The translations under genes were made by a program, and so were the position numbers. From Bacillus sp. A301a_S52 (GTDB lineage: Bacteria > Bacillota > Bacilli > Bacillales > Salisediminibacteriaceae), in NCBI GenBank assembly GCA_024701455.1, contig JABXYP010000001.1:2980001-3044000 (forward strand): a stretch of 64,000 nucleotides of DNA, in the 5' to 3' direction. Below, one piece after another: positions 1 to 8,421 of the stretch. Below the pieces are notes generated by a model that saw only the letters and a list, made by a program, of their open reading frames with translations, searched no databases and was not told where the DNA came from. Position 1 is the stretch's first letter. Every line of letters starts with the position of its first letter.

Positions 1-567
1 AGCCATCGTTGGTAGTGTTGGATTATTTACTGCCATGTCAGGGGTAGCTGGTACATGGATAAAGCCTGCCTGTGTGTTCATTTTCTTCAATTTAATCGTA
101 TATAAGAGAGAATATAGGGTTGTGTTACATATGTAGGTTCCTGCGCTATTAGAAATATAAGTCGGAATGGACTGCTCTTTCAAAGCATTATATAGCCGCC
201 TTAATGGAAGTGTAGCAAAAATGCCATCGGGTCCATCTTCAACAATGACTCTATCAATAGGACGATCTCCATGATTATCTCCTATGCTACCTTCTCCGGC
301 CGAATCCTGAAGATTTATTGCAATTCTTTCAAGGTTTATAGCTGATCTACCTACTGCTACACCTAAACAAATCACAAAGTCTGGGCGATAGTCTTCTACC
401 TTCTTTATTAATTGCTCATCACATTCTTTATAAACGACAGGCAGTACTAAAGTCTCTAATGTCACATGCTTACCAAAGTCCATTTTAGATGCCCAGTTAA
501 CTAAATCACTAGTAGGATTTCGAGTCATACTACCAAATGGTTCAAATCCACTAATTAGTAATCGCAA
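1..567 (-). CDS. pcp: Pyroglutamyl-peptidase I, 3' end outside the window
   Basis: Cysteine peptidase (family C15) that removes N-terminal pyroglutamate from peptides in the cytoplasm. The visible 189 residues contain SGFEPFG followed by NPT near the N-terminus, and the expected catalytic residues Glu80, Cys147 (in AGTYICN) and His171 (in GFIHVP). The family is about 200-215 residues long, so only the last 15-25 residues are missing. I chose TTG at 567 because it gives the canonical start just before LLISGFEPFG. An in-frame ATG at 579, preceded by AGAGGG, would add four residues and is possible. It is divergent from fnr across about 200 bp. Family assignment is secure from the motifs; the start is uncertain. 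Confidence 0.9.
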   Translation of the reverse strand, partial: MRLLISGFEPFGSMTRNPTSDLVNWASKMDFGKHVTLETLVLPVVYKECDEQLIKKVEDYRPDFVICLGVAVGRSAINLERIAINLQDSAGEGSIGDNHGDRPIDRVIVEDGPDGIFATLPLRRLYNALKEQSIPTYISNSAGTYICNTTLYSLLYTIKLKKMNTQAGFIHVPATPDMAVNNPTLPTMA

Positions 568-795
568 ATCACACCACATCCTTTCCCTCTCTATTTTCTT
601 CTTAAATGTCATAAGTTGCAAGCCTTCCAAGTAGTCTACTTATAGATGACAGTAAGACATCTATTATAACCGTGTGAAAATGTAATAAAATATTCTTTAT
701 TTAGCCGTTCGGCCTTATTTTCCATGTGATAGGATAAGCATATGACCTGTTTATTAACATCTAAGAGGTAACAACTATTAGGGGGTGAAGAACCT

Positions 796-1512
796 ATGCC
801 TATCGCTGATAAAAAACTGGACCGCCTGTCGTTCTATGATTTGATCCCTGACTCGATGCAAGAACTGTTAGCTAAAGAAGGAACAGAAGTTTCTGCAAAC
901 AAAGAGAGTATCATCTTTTACGAAGGCGAGGTTCCTAAACATATTTATTTTATTTTAGAAGGTCAAGTAAGACTTACTAAAACATCTCCAGAAGGGAAAG
1001 TTTTTTTCCTACAAAAGAAAAAACAGTATGACCTTCTTGGGGAACTGAGCATATTCAATTCATTAAAATATCAATATAATGCTGAGGTAACCCAAGAAGC
1101 TTTGCTGTTACGTTTTACCTGCCATCAATTTGAGCGTCTTCTCATAGCTCATGAAGAATTAGCGGTAGCATTTATGAAATGGCTCTCCAAAGAAAACCAA
1201 GTCATGATGGCTCAATTTAGAGATCTTGTTTTCTGTGGAAAACAAGGCGCTGTTTTTTCTATTCTAGTGAGGCTATCTAATGAATATGGTCAAACGGTGT
1301 CTCAAGGGATCCTTATTAATCGTAAAATAACGAATCAGGAACTAGCTAACTATGTAGGAGCCACAAGGGAAAGCATTAATAGAATTTTAAAAAGGCTTAT
1401 TAAACAAAAAATCATCTCTGTAAACACAAAATATATTACGATTCACGATTTACCGTTCTTACAAGCCCATTTGCGTTGCAACCATTGCCCCTTTGAGGAA
1501 TGTACAATTTAG
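796..1512 (+). CDS. fnr: Fnr-type anaerobic transcription regulator with C-terminal Fe-S ligands
   Basis: Crp/Fnr-family activator. In B. subtilis Fnr senses oxygen through a [4Fe-4S] cluster and turns on nitrate respiration and fermentation genes. An N-terminal cyclic-nucleotide-binding-like beta barrel covers about residues 20-125, and the winged HTH about 165-225 contains TNQELANYVGATRESINR. The C-terminal cysteines 228, 231 and 236 and Asp143 (in FRDL) match the position and spacing of the B. subtilis cluster ligands (C227, C230, C235 and D141, from memory), and the length of 238 aa is the same. The ATG follows a GGGGGTGA ribosome site. TGTGA half-sites upstream (about 673 and 725) lack good partners, so autoregulation is not shown. 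Confidence 0.9.
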   Translation: MPIADKKLDRLSFYDLIPDSMQELLAKEGTEVSANKESIIFYEGEVPKHIYFILEGQVRLTKTSPEGKVFFLQKKKQYDLLGELSIFNSLKYQYNAEVTQEALLLRFTCHQFERLLIAHEELAVAFMKWLSKENQVMMAQFRDLVFCGKQGAVFSILVRLSNEYGQTVSQGILINRKITNQELANYVGATRESINRILKRLIKQKIISVNTKYITIHDLPFLQAHLRCNHCPFEECTI

Positions 1513-1533
1513 TCATGTGTCACTAAATTATTT

Positions 1534-1588
1534 ATAAAGCTAAGCTTCAATCAGTGGGGGTTTTACTACCCCTTAAGAGTGGGATAGA
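1534..1588. repeat. Structured dispersed repeat, internally deleted copy
   Basis: Contains the left end AAGCTAAGCTTCAATCAGTGGG joined directly to the right end GTTTTACTxCxCCTTAAGAGTGGG seen in the full copy at 31784-31942. The junction lies in a GTGGG shared by both parts, as expected for a deletion between short direct repeats. It is bounded by ATAAA on the left and ATAGA on the right. Confidence 0.7.
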
Positions 1589-1614
1589 TACTTAAATCAA
1601 AGGGGCTTTTTTAT
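1569..1614 (+). terminator. Probable fnr terminator
   Basis: CCCCTT and AAGGGG can pair across a loop of about 25 nt and are followed by CTTTTTTAT. The left arm lies inside the truncated repeat, so the repeat appears to have been co-opted. The stem is short, so confidence is moderate. Confidence 0.45.
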
Positions 1615-1654
1615 CTTAAGCCGTTAGCCTATTTCAGAAAAAGTTACTTCACGT

Positions 1655-1690
1655 AAAAAACGAGACAGGCAAACCTTCTTGTCTCGTTTA
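1655..1690 (-). terminator. Terminator of the TetR gene at 1732-2337
   Basis: AAACGAGACA pairs with TGTCTCGTTT. On the minus strand the stem runs into TTTTTT, giving a typical intrinsic terminator just after the TetR stop. Confidence 0.75.
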
Positions 1691-1731
1691 ACATTAGTCA
1701 TTTTACATACTTCCCTCACCTTTTTTTAAAA

Positions 1732-2337
1732 TTAAGGTACTCGTACTTCTAATCCTCTCACGAATAACGTGACACTTTCTTCTATAAAAGATTCTAAGGG
1801 CATATGTGAGACTTTTTGCCCCCCAAGATGACGAGCTATAAAGAAACCTAAATTCATCCACAAAAAATTCATCGCTTGAGCCTCAACATTACACTCTACC
1901 ATCTTTCCTTGCTTTTGCATTTCTTTAAAATAATCTACTAAATACATTTTAAGCCTTTTAGGATTTTCTGATATTTGTTCGCCAATAAAAGGATGCGTAT
2001 GCCTTTCTTGGTAGGAAAGAAGCACAATTTTGTAATTATATTGATTATATTTATGATATGTTTCGCTTACTCTCTTTAAATCTTCCTTCAAGTTATAGCT
2101 AACATGATCATATAATATAGCTTTCATATCAATTAAGTAAGAATGTGTTTCTACTGCTCTCTCCAAAAGAGCTTGCTTTGTACCAAAATGTCTAAACAGT
2201 GTCATTTCACTAAATCCAGATTCAGCAGCAATTTCCTTCGTTGTAACTGCTTTAAACCCCTTTTTTTCCATGAGATCAATCGCCGTTTCTAGTATTATCT
2301 CTTCCGTTGTCATCGCTGCATTACTTGTGTTAACCAT
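1732..2337 (-). CDS. TetR-family transcription regulator
   Basis: DNA-binding repressor of unknown target. The N-terminal HTH spans about residues 10-55 (EIILETAIDLMEKKGF, then TTKEIAAESGFSEMTLFRHF), a good match to the TetR_N domain. The rest is a helical ligand-binding and dimer domain without recognisable ligand residues. I chose the ATG at 2337 (201 aa) because AGGTGGTGA lies five bases upstream; the ATG at 2379 has no ribosome site. The gene stands alone between two terminators with no obvious partner, so its regulon cannot be guessed from context. Confidence 0.85.
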   Translation of the reverse strand: MVNTSNAAMTTEEIILETAIDLMEKKGFKAVTTKEIAAESGFSEMTLFRHFGTKQALLERAVETHSYLIDMKAILYDHVSYNLKEDLKRVSETYHKYNQYNYKIVLLSYQERHTHPFIGEQISENPKRLKMYLVDYFKEMQKQGKMVECNVEAQAMNFLWMNLGFFIARHLGGQKVSHMPLESFIEESVTLFVRGLEVRVP

Positions 2338-2554
2338 TGAACTCACCACCTGGATGTCATAATTTGTGCATCTTTTCACATATGATAGTACTGACTCACA
2401 TCTTATCTTTATTATAAATAAGAATCGCTCGTTGTGACGCGTTAATTAGTTACAATTCCGTCTCATCTCTATGACAAATTAATGAAATATTATTTTCCCA
2501 TCGCTTAGTATCCTACAGAAAATGATTTTAGCTGATGAAAATGCCCCTTCAACT

Positions 2555-2700
2555 ATAAAACGCCCCTTCATCATCGTGAAGTTGGCGTTTTCTTTCTTCT
2601 CCCACTGACTGGTCGTTGCGTGAATCAGACATGAGCCCGACTAAATTGAGTTACCTTTCCTCTCTATTTTAAGTCGGGAGGTTTACGGACTCTTATCTGA
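2555..2700. repeat. Structured dispersed repeat, copy near 2.6 kb
   Basis: Left boundary ATAAA then ACGCCCCTTCA. The internal TTCTCCCACTGACTGGTCGTTG and the terminal GTCGGGAGGTTTACGGACTCTTATCTGATT match the other copies. The left hairpin arm has diverged. Confidence 0.75.
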
Positions 2701-2798
2701 TTAATAATTAGATTTAGTCTCATTGAAAGAGGGTGTCTAGATTTTATGAAATAAAAGCACCCATCACATCACGATAACCTTTTATAACGCACTTAAAC

Positions 2799-2839
2799 AC
2801 AGGAAGGGTTGGTTTAAAAATAAACCAACCCTTCCTGTA
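2799..2839. terminator. Long perfect hairpin, terminator of the 2847-3473 gene
   Basis: ACAGGAAGGGTTGGTTTA pairs along its full length with its complement across a 4-5 base loop. It lies eight bases past the lipoprotein stop. T-rich sequence follows on the plus side, and the minus side has only TTTAAG, so it may act in both directions. Confidence 0.7.
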
Positions 2840-2846
2840 TTTCTTA

Positions 2847-3473
2847 TTATTGTACATATCGTATGGAGGAAAGTTTCCATTCCTCTTCAAATGAAAATAC
2901 AACTTCAATTCCACCATCATACTGGAAGCCATCATCTGTTAATGTATACATAGCGTAATCACTCGTATAATGTGTATCATCCACTAATGAAAAACCCCTC
3001 TGAGCTATGTAAGGAACAGGATCAAATTGTAAGTAATGCATCGTCCTATCTATGCCACTATCGTCTTCCATTATGTTTAAAGCTTCTAAATCAGAATCGA
3101 TGGTCACATTAGAAGCAAGCATCGTTTGTAAATCATCATGTTTTTTTTCATGCATGTATTCAAAGATATCTAGCAATTTTTCTTCTATTTCCACTCGTAA
3201 TGCCAATTCATCTTCATGTTGCTCTTCCGTTTCAATTGCTTGCTGTTTATATGTTAATATGTCGTTCTTTAAACGCCTATTTTCTTCTTCTAATTCTTCT
3301 ATTTTCTTACGCTCATCTTCCAGTTGCTCAGTCAGTTTCTTATTCGTCGAAACAAGGGTACTAAGATCTTCAGATTCCTCTAATTTCTCTGTCGATCCTT
3401 TGTCATCATCATTACAAGCTGCAAGGATAAGGAAAACGCACCCTATAAAAGCAAAAAAATTACTCTTCTTCAT
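2847..3473 (-). CDS. Coiled-coil lipoprotein of unknown function
   Basis: A 208-residue exported protein. The N-terminus MKKSNFFAFIGCVFLILAAC is a lipoprotein signal with lipobox LAAC, so Cys20 should be lipidated and the protein held on the outer face of the membrane. Residues about 30-105 are a Lys/Glu-rich coiled coil (EELEEENRRLKND). The C-terminal 100 residues look like a small mixed alpha/beta domain ending in SSIRYVQ. The ATG follows AAAGGGG. It is single, with its own terminator. I do not recognise the family. The charge pattern suits an extracytoplasmic protein of a salt-adapted bacillus. Confidence 0.75.
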   Translation of the reverse strand: MKKSNFFAFIGCVFLILAACNDDDKGSTEKLEESEDLSTLVSTNKKLTEQLEDERKKIEELEEENRRLKNDILTYKQQAIETEEQHEDELALRVEIEEKLLDIFEYMHEKKHDDLQTMLASNVTIDSDLEALNIMEDDSGIDRTMHYLQFDPVPYIAQRGFSLVDDTHYTSDYAMYTLTDDGFQYDGGIEVVFSFEEEWKLSSIRYVQ

Positions 3474-3574
3474 TATCCATTCCCCTTTTTACGGATAAGC
3501 CTCTATTTAGCCATTTTATAACTCCTATAGTTTATCATTTTGTGCTAGTAAATGAAAAGTTTTTTTAGAACAAG

Positions 3575-3608
3575 AAAACCAACTTCATTCGACATGAAGT
3601 TGGTTTTT
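3575..3608 (-). terminator. Terminator of the 78-residue protein gene
   Basis: AAAACCAACTTCAT and ATGAAGTTGGTTTT pair perfectly around a 5-base loop, and an A/T-rich tail lies on either side. Confidence 0.75.
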
Positions 3609-3636
3609 AGCCGCAAGGCTCTTACCCTCATCCCAG

Positions 3637-3873
3637 TTAAATCCAGAAAAATGCTGCTCCTAAAGCAAATCCTCCAATTGCTGCTAATGCTATCGGAACT
3701 GTGTAAAAACCGTATCCATACCCTCCGAAATCACTTGTCGGTTGCAAATAGACATGATGTTGGTCCACATGAACAATTTTTCCATAATATTTTCTCCCAC
3801 ACAAATCTGTTATATGCACATACCTACCTTTATACCTATTACATACGTCAAAATAATATTGCGTTTGACTCAC
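3637..3873 (-). CDS. Small conserved-type hypothetical protein, 78 aa
   Basis: Starts at GTG with an excellent GGAGGTGA site four bases upstream, so it is probably real despite its size. Residues 1-45 form a compact basic/aromatic part (YKGRYVHITDLCGRKYYGKIVHV) that reads like a small SH3- or Sm-like beta barrel. Residues about 50-78 are Gly-rich and then hydrophobic (FALGAAFFWI), perhaps a membrane or surface anchor. Similar short Tyr/Gly-rich proteins occur in Bacillus, some linked to spores, but I cannot assign a function. It is a single gene with its own terminator. Confidence 0.6.
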   Translation of the reverse strand: MSQTQYYFDVCNRYKGRYVHITDLCGRKYYGKIVHVDQHHVYLQPTSDFGGYGYGFYTVPIALAAIGGFALGAAFFWI

Positions 3874-4007
3874 GTGCTCACCTCCTCAACATCTTCATAA
3901 TAGTGTATTTAGAAGGATGGATTTTGGTTGGACAAACGCCTTAAATTACTTACTTTACACACAATTTACCGATAAAAGGGTATTTTCCTCATTTTGAACT
4001 GACACAA

Positions 4008-4038
4008 AGAAAGAGGAAGGTTCTCCTTCCTCTTTCTC
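4008..4038 (-). terminator. Terminator of the swrC-like gene
   Basis: AGAAAGAGGAAGG pairs with CCTTCCTCTTTCT around a four-base loop, 15 bases after the swrC-like stop. Confidence 0.75.
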
Positions 4039-4052
4039 ACTGTGTGTTATTA

Positions 4053-7000
4053 TTATTCATCACGTTTTTTCTTATTTTTCTCTATTATTTCTTCCAAAGC
4101 GTGCAATAGATCCTCCTTACTCATTTCAGAAATATTGTCCTCGTTTTTTACAGGTCCATGGGTGTCAGATGTCTTTACTTTTTCTACATCAGAATTACCT
4201 TTATTTACTGAGTCTTCATGCTTCTCACTGTCTACTACTTCTACGTCATACTCATTAAAAGGACTTTCATCAGCTTCTTTATAAAAATCGGAAAGCTGTG
4301 GTTCTGATCCATTAGAAGGTAATTCGTAGTGTTGTCTTCCACGCCCTTGCTCATCTGTGTATTTATCTTCCAATAAATACGCAGGAATACGTTGACCGTC
4401 AGGCATCATATATTTTCTATTAATAAATCGTGTGTCCTTATCAAACAGACTATATATGACAGGAATCAATATAAGCGTTAAAAATGTTGAACTGATCATT
4501 CCACTTATCACTGTAATAGCCATCGGCTGCTGAATTTCTGTTCCTTCACCGATTCCTAAGGCGAGTGGAACTAAACCTAAGATGGTCGTTAATGCAGTCA
4601 TTAATATTGGCCTTGCCCGATCCTTAACCCCTTCAATAATCGCTTCGTAGCTGCGATACCCAGCTTCCTTTCGTTGATTTATATAATCAACGAGAACGAT
4701 CGCATTGTTAACAACAATCCCTACGAGTACAATGAGACCGATAAAGGCTGTCACACTAATAGGTGTCAAAGTTACTGTTAGACCAATCGCTACCCCAATG
4801 ACGACTAATGGGACAGTAAACATGATCACAAATGGGTATCTAAGAGATTCAAATTGAGCAGCTAATACGAGATAAACAAACACAATCGCTAAAATTAAAG
4901 CAAGTGTTAAATCACTTAAGGCATCTTCTAGTAACTGCTGATCACCTGTATAACTAATCGTTGTTTCATCAGGCATTTCATAATCATCTATCGTTTCAAC
5001 AACTAATTCATTTATTTCTCCTAAGTTATAATCCGCACCGAACGTAAGAGAAAATTGAACTGCCTGTTCCTGATTTGCACGGTTTATCGTTTCAGGACTC
5101 GTTCCTTCATCAAAGTCAGCTAAATCATTTAAAGCTATATACTCACCCTCATTATTACGGATAAGTAACTCTTCCAATGCCTCAGAACTATCAATATATT
5201 CATCATCATAACGTACGTGCACTTCATAAATATCATTTTCAGCCGTCACCACTTGAGTCGCAAAGACGCCCCCCGTTTTTTCGTTAACAGCTTCGGCAAT
5301 TGCAGCTGGTGTTAATCCTGCTTCTCTAGCCGCTTCATCATCGATCGTTAATTGCAATTCCGGTATCGTTTCTTCAAGTGAATTTGTGACGTCTGTGAAT
5401 TCACTCATTTCATTGAATTCTTCTAACAAATCATGAGCTACTTCTTCCAAGCGTTCTGGATTAGAATCACTAATATCAAACGTGAATGTATTCGGATCTG
5501 TTCCAAGTGACCCCTCAACTTCCATGGAAATATCAGCATCAGGAGCTGCTCGTTCAACATCTCTACGAATAGTATCCATAAATGCCATCGTGGACGTATC
5601 TCGATCGGCTACCGGAACGAGGGTGACATAAATGACCGCTTCATGTGCGGTACTTCCTCCGCCCATTTGCATACCACTACCAGAGGAACCCGTTATTGCA
5701 GTGTAATGTTCTATTTCTGCATAATCATCTAATATCAACTCAATCTCTTGAACATCTTCATAGGTAACCTCTAACGTTGTACCTGCTTCATTCTCCACTT
5801 CGATTTGAAAAAAGCTTTCGTCGGTAGCAGGCATAAACTCTGTGCCTACTCTTGACACTCCAAAAACACCAGCAACTAAAAGAACCACTGTTATTAAGAA
5901 AACAATCAATCTATTCTTAAGTGCCCATCTAGTTGTGCTATCAAAGAATGTGATAAATCGGGAATTCCTTCTTTTTTCTTCAACTGCTTCTGTTGGTGCT
6001 TTAAGCCAGCGGCTAGCAAGCATCGGCACTATAGTTAAGGCTACGAAAAGTGATGCTACTAAACTAAAGGAGACAGTCAATGCAAATTCTCTAAATAGGT
6101 TTCCGACAATTCCAGAAATAAATACCACTGGCAAAAAGACAGAAATAGTCGTTAATGTGGAAGCTGTAATAGCTGTAGCTACTTCCTTAGTTCCTTCATA
6201 AGCAGCTTGCTTTGGCTCCTTTTTCATGGCTAAATGTCGATAAATGTTTTCAATAACAACGATAGAATTATCGACCAACATCCCGATTCCAAGGGCCAAT
6301 CCACCCAACGTCATAATATTTAATGAAAAGTTAGAAAAATATAATAACACAAAGGTGACAATAACAGAAAATGGTATAGCAATACCGATCAACAAAGGGG
6401 TTTTAAAACTTCTCAAAAAGGCGAATAGTACGAGCATAGCAATGATTCCCCCGCCAAGCAGTGCCAGCCCTACACTTGATACAGCTCTATCCACGTAATT
6501 ACCTTGATCAAACAAAACATCTGCATCAATATCGCTATATTGTTCCTCTTCTAGCAGTTCTTCCAATCCGTCTCTAAAATCTCGAGAAACTTGAGACGTA
6601 TTTGCATCAGCCTGTTGCTGAACACTAACTAAAATAGCATCTTCTTGATTTGTTTGCGTGATGACATCAATGGGCTCTGGTGCTATTTCAACATTCGCGA
6701 CATCGGCTACGGTAATTTCATCTCCAGATTCAGGATCAACCGTTAGAACAATATTTTCAACATCTTCAACGCCACCTAACTCAAATAAAACACGGGTTGA
6801 AATATCTGTGTCACCATCCGTTACGACACCTCCTGGCGCAGTAACATTGTGTGTTTGAAGAACTTGAATCACGTCGGTGTGATCAAGTCCATAGGCTTCA
6901 AGTTCATCTTGATCAAGAGTAATGGCAATCTCATCAATTGCATCCCCTAAAAGGTCAATTGTTGCAACGCCTTCAATTCGAAGCAAATCAGATTCGAGCT

Positions 7001-7469
7001 CCTGAACAAGGCTATTTAAGTCTGCATCTTCGGTACCAGCCGATAAAGAAAGCTGAATGATTGGAAACTGCGAGGGGTCAAATTTTAGAAATTGTGGATC
7101 CCCAGCTCCCGATGGTAGGGCTGTTTGGTTCATCCTACTTATAATATCGTTCTCCACATCATCTATAGAGGTTGTCCATGAGAATTCTAGAATGGTCATG
7201 GAGGAGCCCTCCATGGAGATACTACTAATATTATTTAAACCTGAAATAGTTGACAGACTGTCCTCCATAGGCTTCGTAACTCTATCAACTACTTCCTCTG
7301 GGCTAGCATCATTATAGCTTGTCACGACTGCTGCCATAGGGGCATCAATATCGGGTATAAGCTTTAAAGGAATATTGGTTAAGGAAACAAATCCAAGTAT
7401 TATAAAGAGTGTCATTGTAACGAATGTAAAAACTGGCCTTTTTATTGAAAAGCCGGTTAAATGTCTCAT
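4053..7469 (-). CDS. swrC: RND-family efflux transporter, SwrC-like
   Basis: Proton-driven export pump of the HAE1/AcrB superfamily. B. subtilis SwrC exports surfactin and supports swarming; the substrate here is unknown. The layout is standard: TM1 at about 11-32, a first large outer loop, TM2-6, a central loop, TM7, a second outer loop and TM8-12. TM4 carries GIGMLVDNSIVVIENI with the conserved Asp for proton relay, and TM10 has VGIVVNNAIVLVDYIN. At 1138 residues it is about 70 longer than SwrC because of a very acidic cytoplasmic tail (about 1040-1138). Its ATG overlaps the marR stop (ATGA), so the two are co-transcribed and co-translated. Confidence 0.85.
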   Translation of the reverse strand: MRHLTGFSIKRPVFTFVTMTLFIILGFVSLTNIPLKLIPDIDAPMAAVVTSYNDASPEEVVDRVTKPMEDSLSTISGLNNISSISMEGSSMTILEFSWTTSIDDVENDIISRMNQTALPSGAGDPQFLKFDPSQFPIIQLSLSAGTEDADLNSLVQELESDLLRIEGVATIDLLGDAIDEIAITLDQDELEAYGLDHTDVIQVLQTHNVTAPGGVVTDGDTDISTRVLFELGGVEDVENIVLTVDPESGDEITVADVANVEIAPEPIDVITQTNQEDAILVSVQQQADANTSQVSRDFRDGLEELLEEEQYSDIDADVLFDQGNYVDRAVSSVGLALLGGGIIAMLVLFAFLRSFKTPLLIGIAIPFSVIVTFVLLYFSNFSLNIMTLGGLALGIGMLVDNSIVVIENIYRHLAMKKEPKQAAYEGTKEVATAITASTLTTISVFLPVVFISGIVGNLFREFALTVSFSLVASLFVALTIVPMLASRWLKAPTEAVEEKRRNSRFITFFDSTTRWALKNRLIVFLITVVLLVAGVFGVSRVGTEFMPATDESFFQIEVENEAGTTLEVTYEDVQEIELILDDYAEIEHYTAITGSSGSGMQMGGGSTAHEAVIYVTLVPVADRDTSTMAFMDTIRRDVERAAPDADISMEVEGSLGTDPNTFTFDISDSNPERLEEVAHDLLEEFNEMSEFTDVTNSLEETIPELQLTIDDEAAREAGLTPAAIAEAVNEKTGGVFATQVVTAENDIYEVHVRYDDEYIDSSEALEELLIRNNEGEYIALNDLADFDEGTSPETINRANQEQAVQFSLTFGADYNLGEINELVVETIDDYEMPDETTISYTGDQQLLEDALSDLTLALILAIVFVYLVLAAQFESLRYPFVIMFTVPLVVIGVAIGLTVTLTPISVTAFIGLIVLVGIVVNNAIVLVDYINQRKEAGYRSYEAIIEGVKDRARPILMTALTTILGLVPLALGIGEGTEIQQPMAITVISGMISSTFLTLILIPVIYSLFDKDTRFINRKYMMPDGQRIPAYLLEDKYTDEQGRGRQHYELPSNGSEPQLSDFYKEADESPFNEYDVEVVDSEKHEDSVNKGNSDVEKVKTSDTHGPVKNEDNISEMSKEDLLHALEEIIEKNKKKRDE

Positions 7470-7921
7470 TTGGAATCCTCCTCCTGTGCTTTATATATAA
7501 TGTCATTGACATGTTTCAGAGCATCCCTAATATTTATTAAATGATTTTCATCCATTTTTGTTAAATATTTAGCTGCTATCTTTCTACGTTTGTCTTGAAG
7601 TTCTACAAGTAGTGCTTCACCTTCCCTTCCTAATTTAAGTATGGTACTTCGCCTATTGGTTGTATCAATTTCTCTTGTCACTAAGTGCATATGTTCCATT
7701 TTTGTTATCATTTGGCTTATGGCACTAGCAGACAAATTCATGTAATAAGCTAAGTCTTTAACATGATTAATGTCATTGACACCAATTAAATAAAGTATTA
7801 GTTGTTGGTTCTTTGACATTTGTTTGTTTGCTAATTCTGAGTTGAATTCATAATTAAGCCTCAAATTAATATCTACAAAATATTTTTCAATGTCACCAAA
7901 CAAGCCATTTAAATGATTCAT
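7466..7921 (-). CDS. MarR-family regulator of the efflux operon
   Basis: Winged-helix repressor of 151 residues, first gene of an operon with the RND pump. The winged HTH is at about 55-110 (VKDLAYYMNLSASAISQMITKMEHMHLVTREID), followed by the wing and a dimerisation helix. I chose ATG 7921 because GAGGTGAG is well spaced from it; the ATG at 7933 is too close to that site. A perfect AGTTAA-N5-TTAACT palindrome overlaps the -10 of its promoter, which is the usual layout for MarR autorepression. It probably senses a toxic compound or surfactant and derepresses the pump. Confidence 0.85.
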   Translation of the reverse strand: MNHLNGLFGDIEKYFVDINLRLNYEFNSELANKQMSKNQQLILYLIGVNDINHVKDLAYYMNLSASAISQMITKMEHMHLVTREIDTTNRRSTILKLGREGEALLVELQDKRRKIAAKYLTKMDENHLINIRDALKHVNDIIYKAQEEDSK

Positions 7922-7958
7922 AAAACATCTCACCTCATAAATTATTAAGAAATTAAAC

Positions 7959-8001
7959 AGTTAACTTTTTTAACTATAAGTATTTTGTACTAAAATGTCA
8001 A
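7959..8001 (-). promoter_or_regulatory. marR-swrC promoter with overlapping MarR-type operator
   Basis: On the minus strand TTGACA (8001-7996), 17 bases, TATAGT (7978-7973). A perfect inverted repeat AGTTAA-N5-TTAACT (7959-7975) covers part of the -10 and the likely start of transcription. Confidence 0.75.
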
Positions 8002-8369
8002 TCAAAAAGAAGTACCACTGCTGAAGATAACTTTGGAATGTTCTCGGTTGGACATCTATTTTTCAAGACCTAACTTATAGCACATTTGTACCTCTACAAA
8101 AATGGTCATGAATTAACTTGGAGTTTTCGTTCTGACTCATCCTTTTATAGAATCACTTTTAATGACGGAACGTTTCACATACGTTCTATGTAAATGGAGC
8201 GGAGGATATTATACACTTTTTCCGCATCATATATCAATTTTTGATAACGTTTCTCAGGCTTACTATTTTTTAGTAAGTAGAAATCGACCTTGAATGCCCG
8301 CACTTTGAGTGACAGGGTTCAAAGTCGATACAAGATAAATTAAATAATGTATCATTAGACGATTGATTT
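8002..8369. other. Gene-free stretch with one imperfect hairpin
   Basis: No ORF with a ribosome site. An imperfect hairpin at about 8283-8331 (ATCGACCTTGAA against TTCAAAGTCGAT with a 25-base loop) and an inverted repeat GAACGT/ACGTTC near 8171-8189 are the only structures I see. TTGGAGTTTTCGTTCT near 8120 resembles part of the dispersed repeat and may be a decayed fragment. Confidence 0.4.
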
Positions 8370-8418
8370 ATAAAACGAACCTTCAATAAGAACGTTAGCC
8401 TCCATTATCTGTGATAAA
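8370..8418. repeat. Structured dispersed repeat, only the two ends left
   Basis: Left end ACGAACCTTCAATAAG fused to right end ATTATCTGTG, flanked on both sides by perfect ATAAA. The whole middle (both hairpins) is missing. With flanking bases TAGCC/GGCTA it may serve as a weak terminator for the GNAT gene next to it. Confidence 0.65.
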
Positions 8419-8421
8419 AGG

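Noticed and set aside
673..735. Fnr boxes for autoregulation upstream of fnr
   Set aside because: Two TGTGA half-sites were seen (about 673 and 725), but neither has a TCACA partner at six bases.
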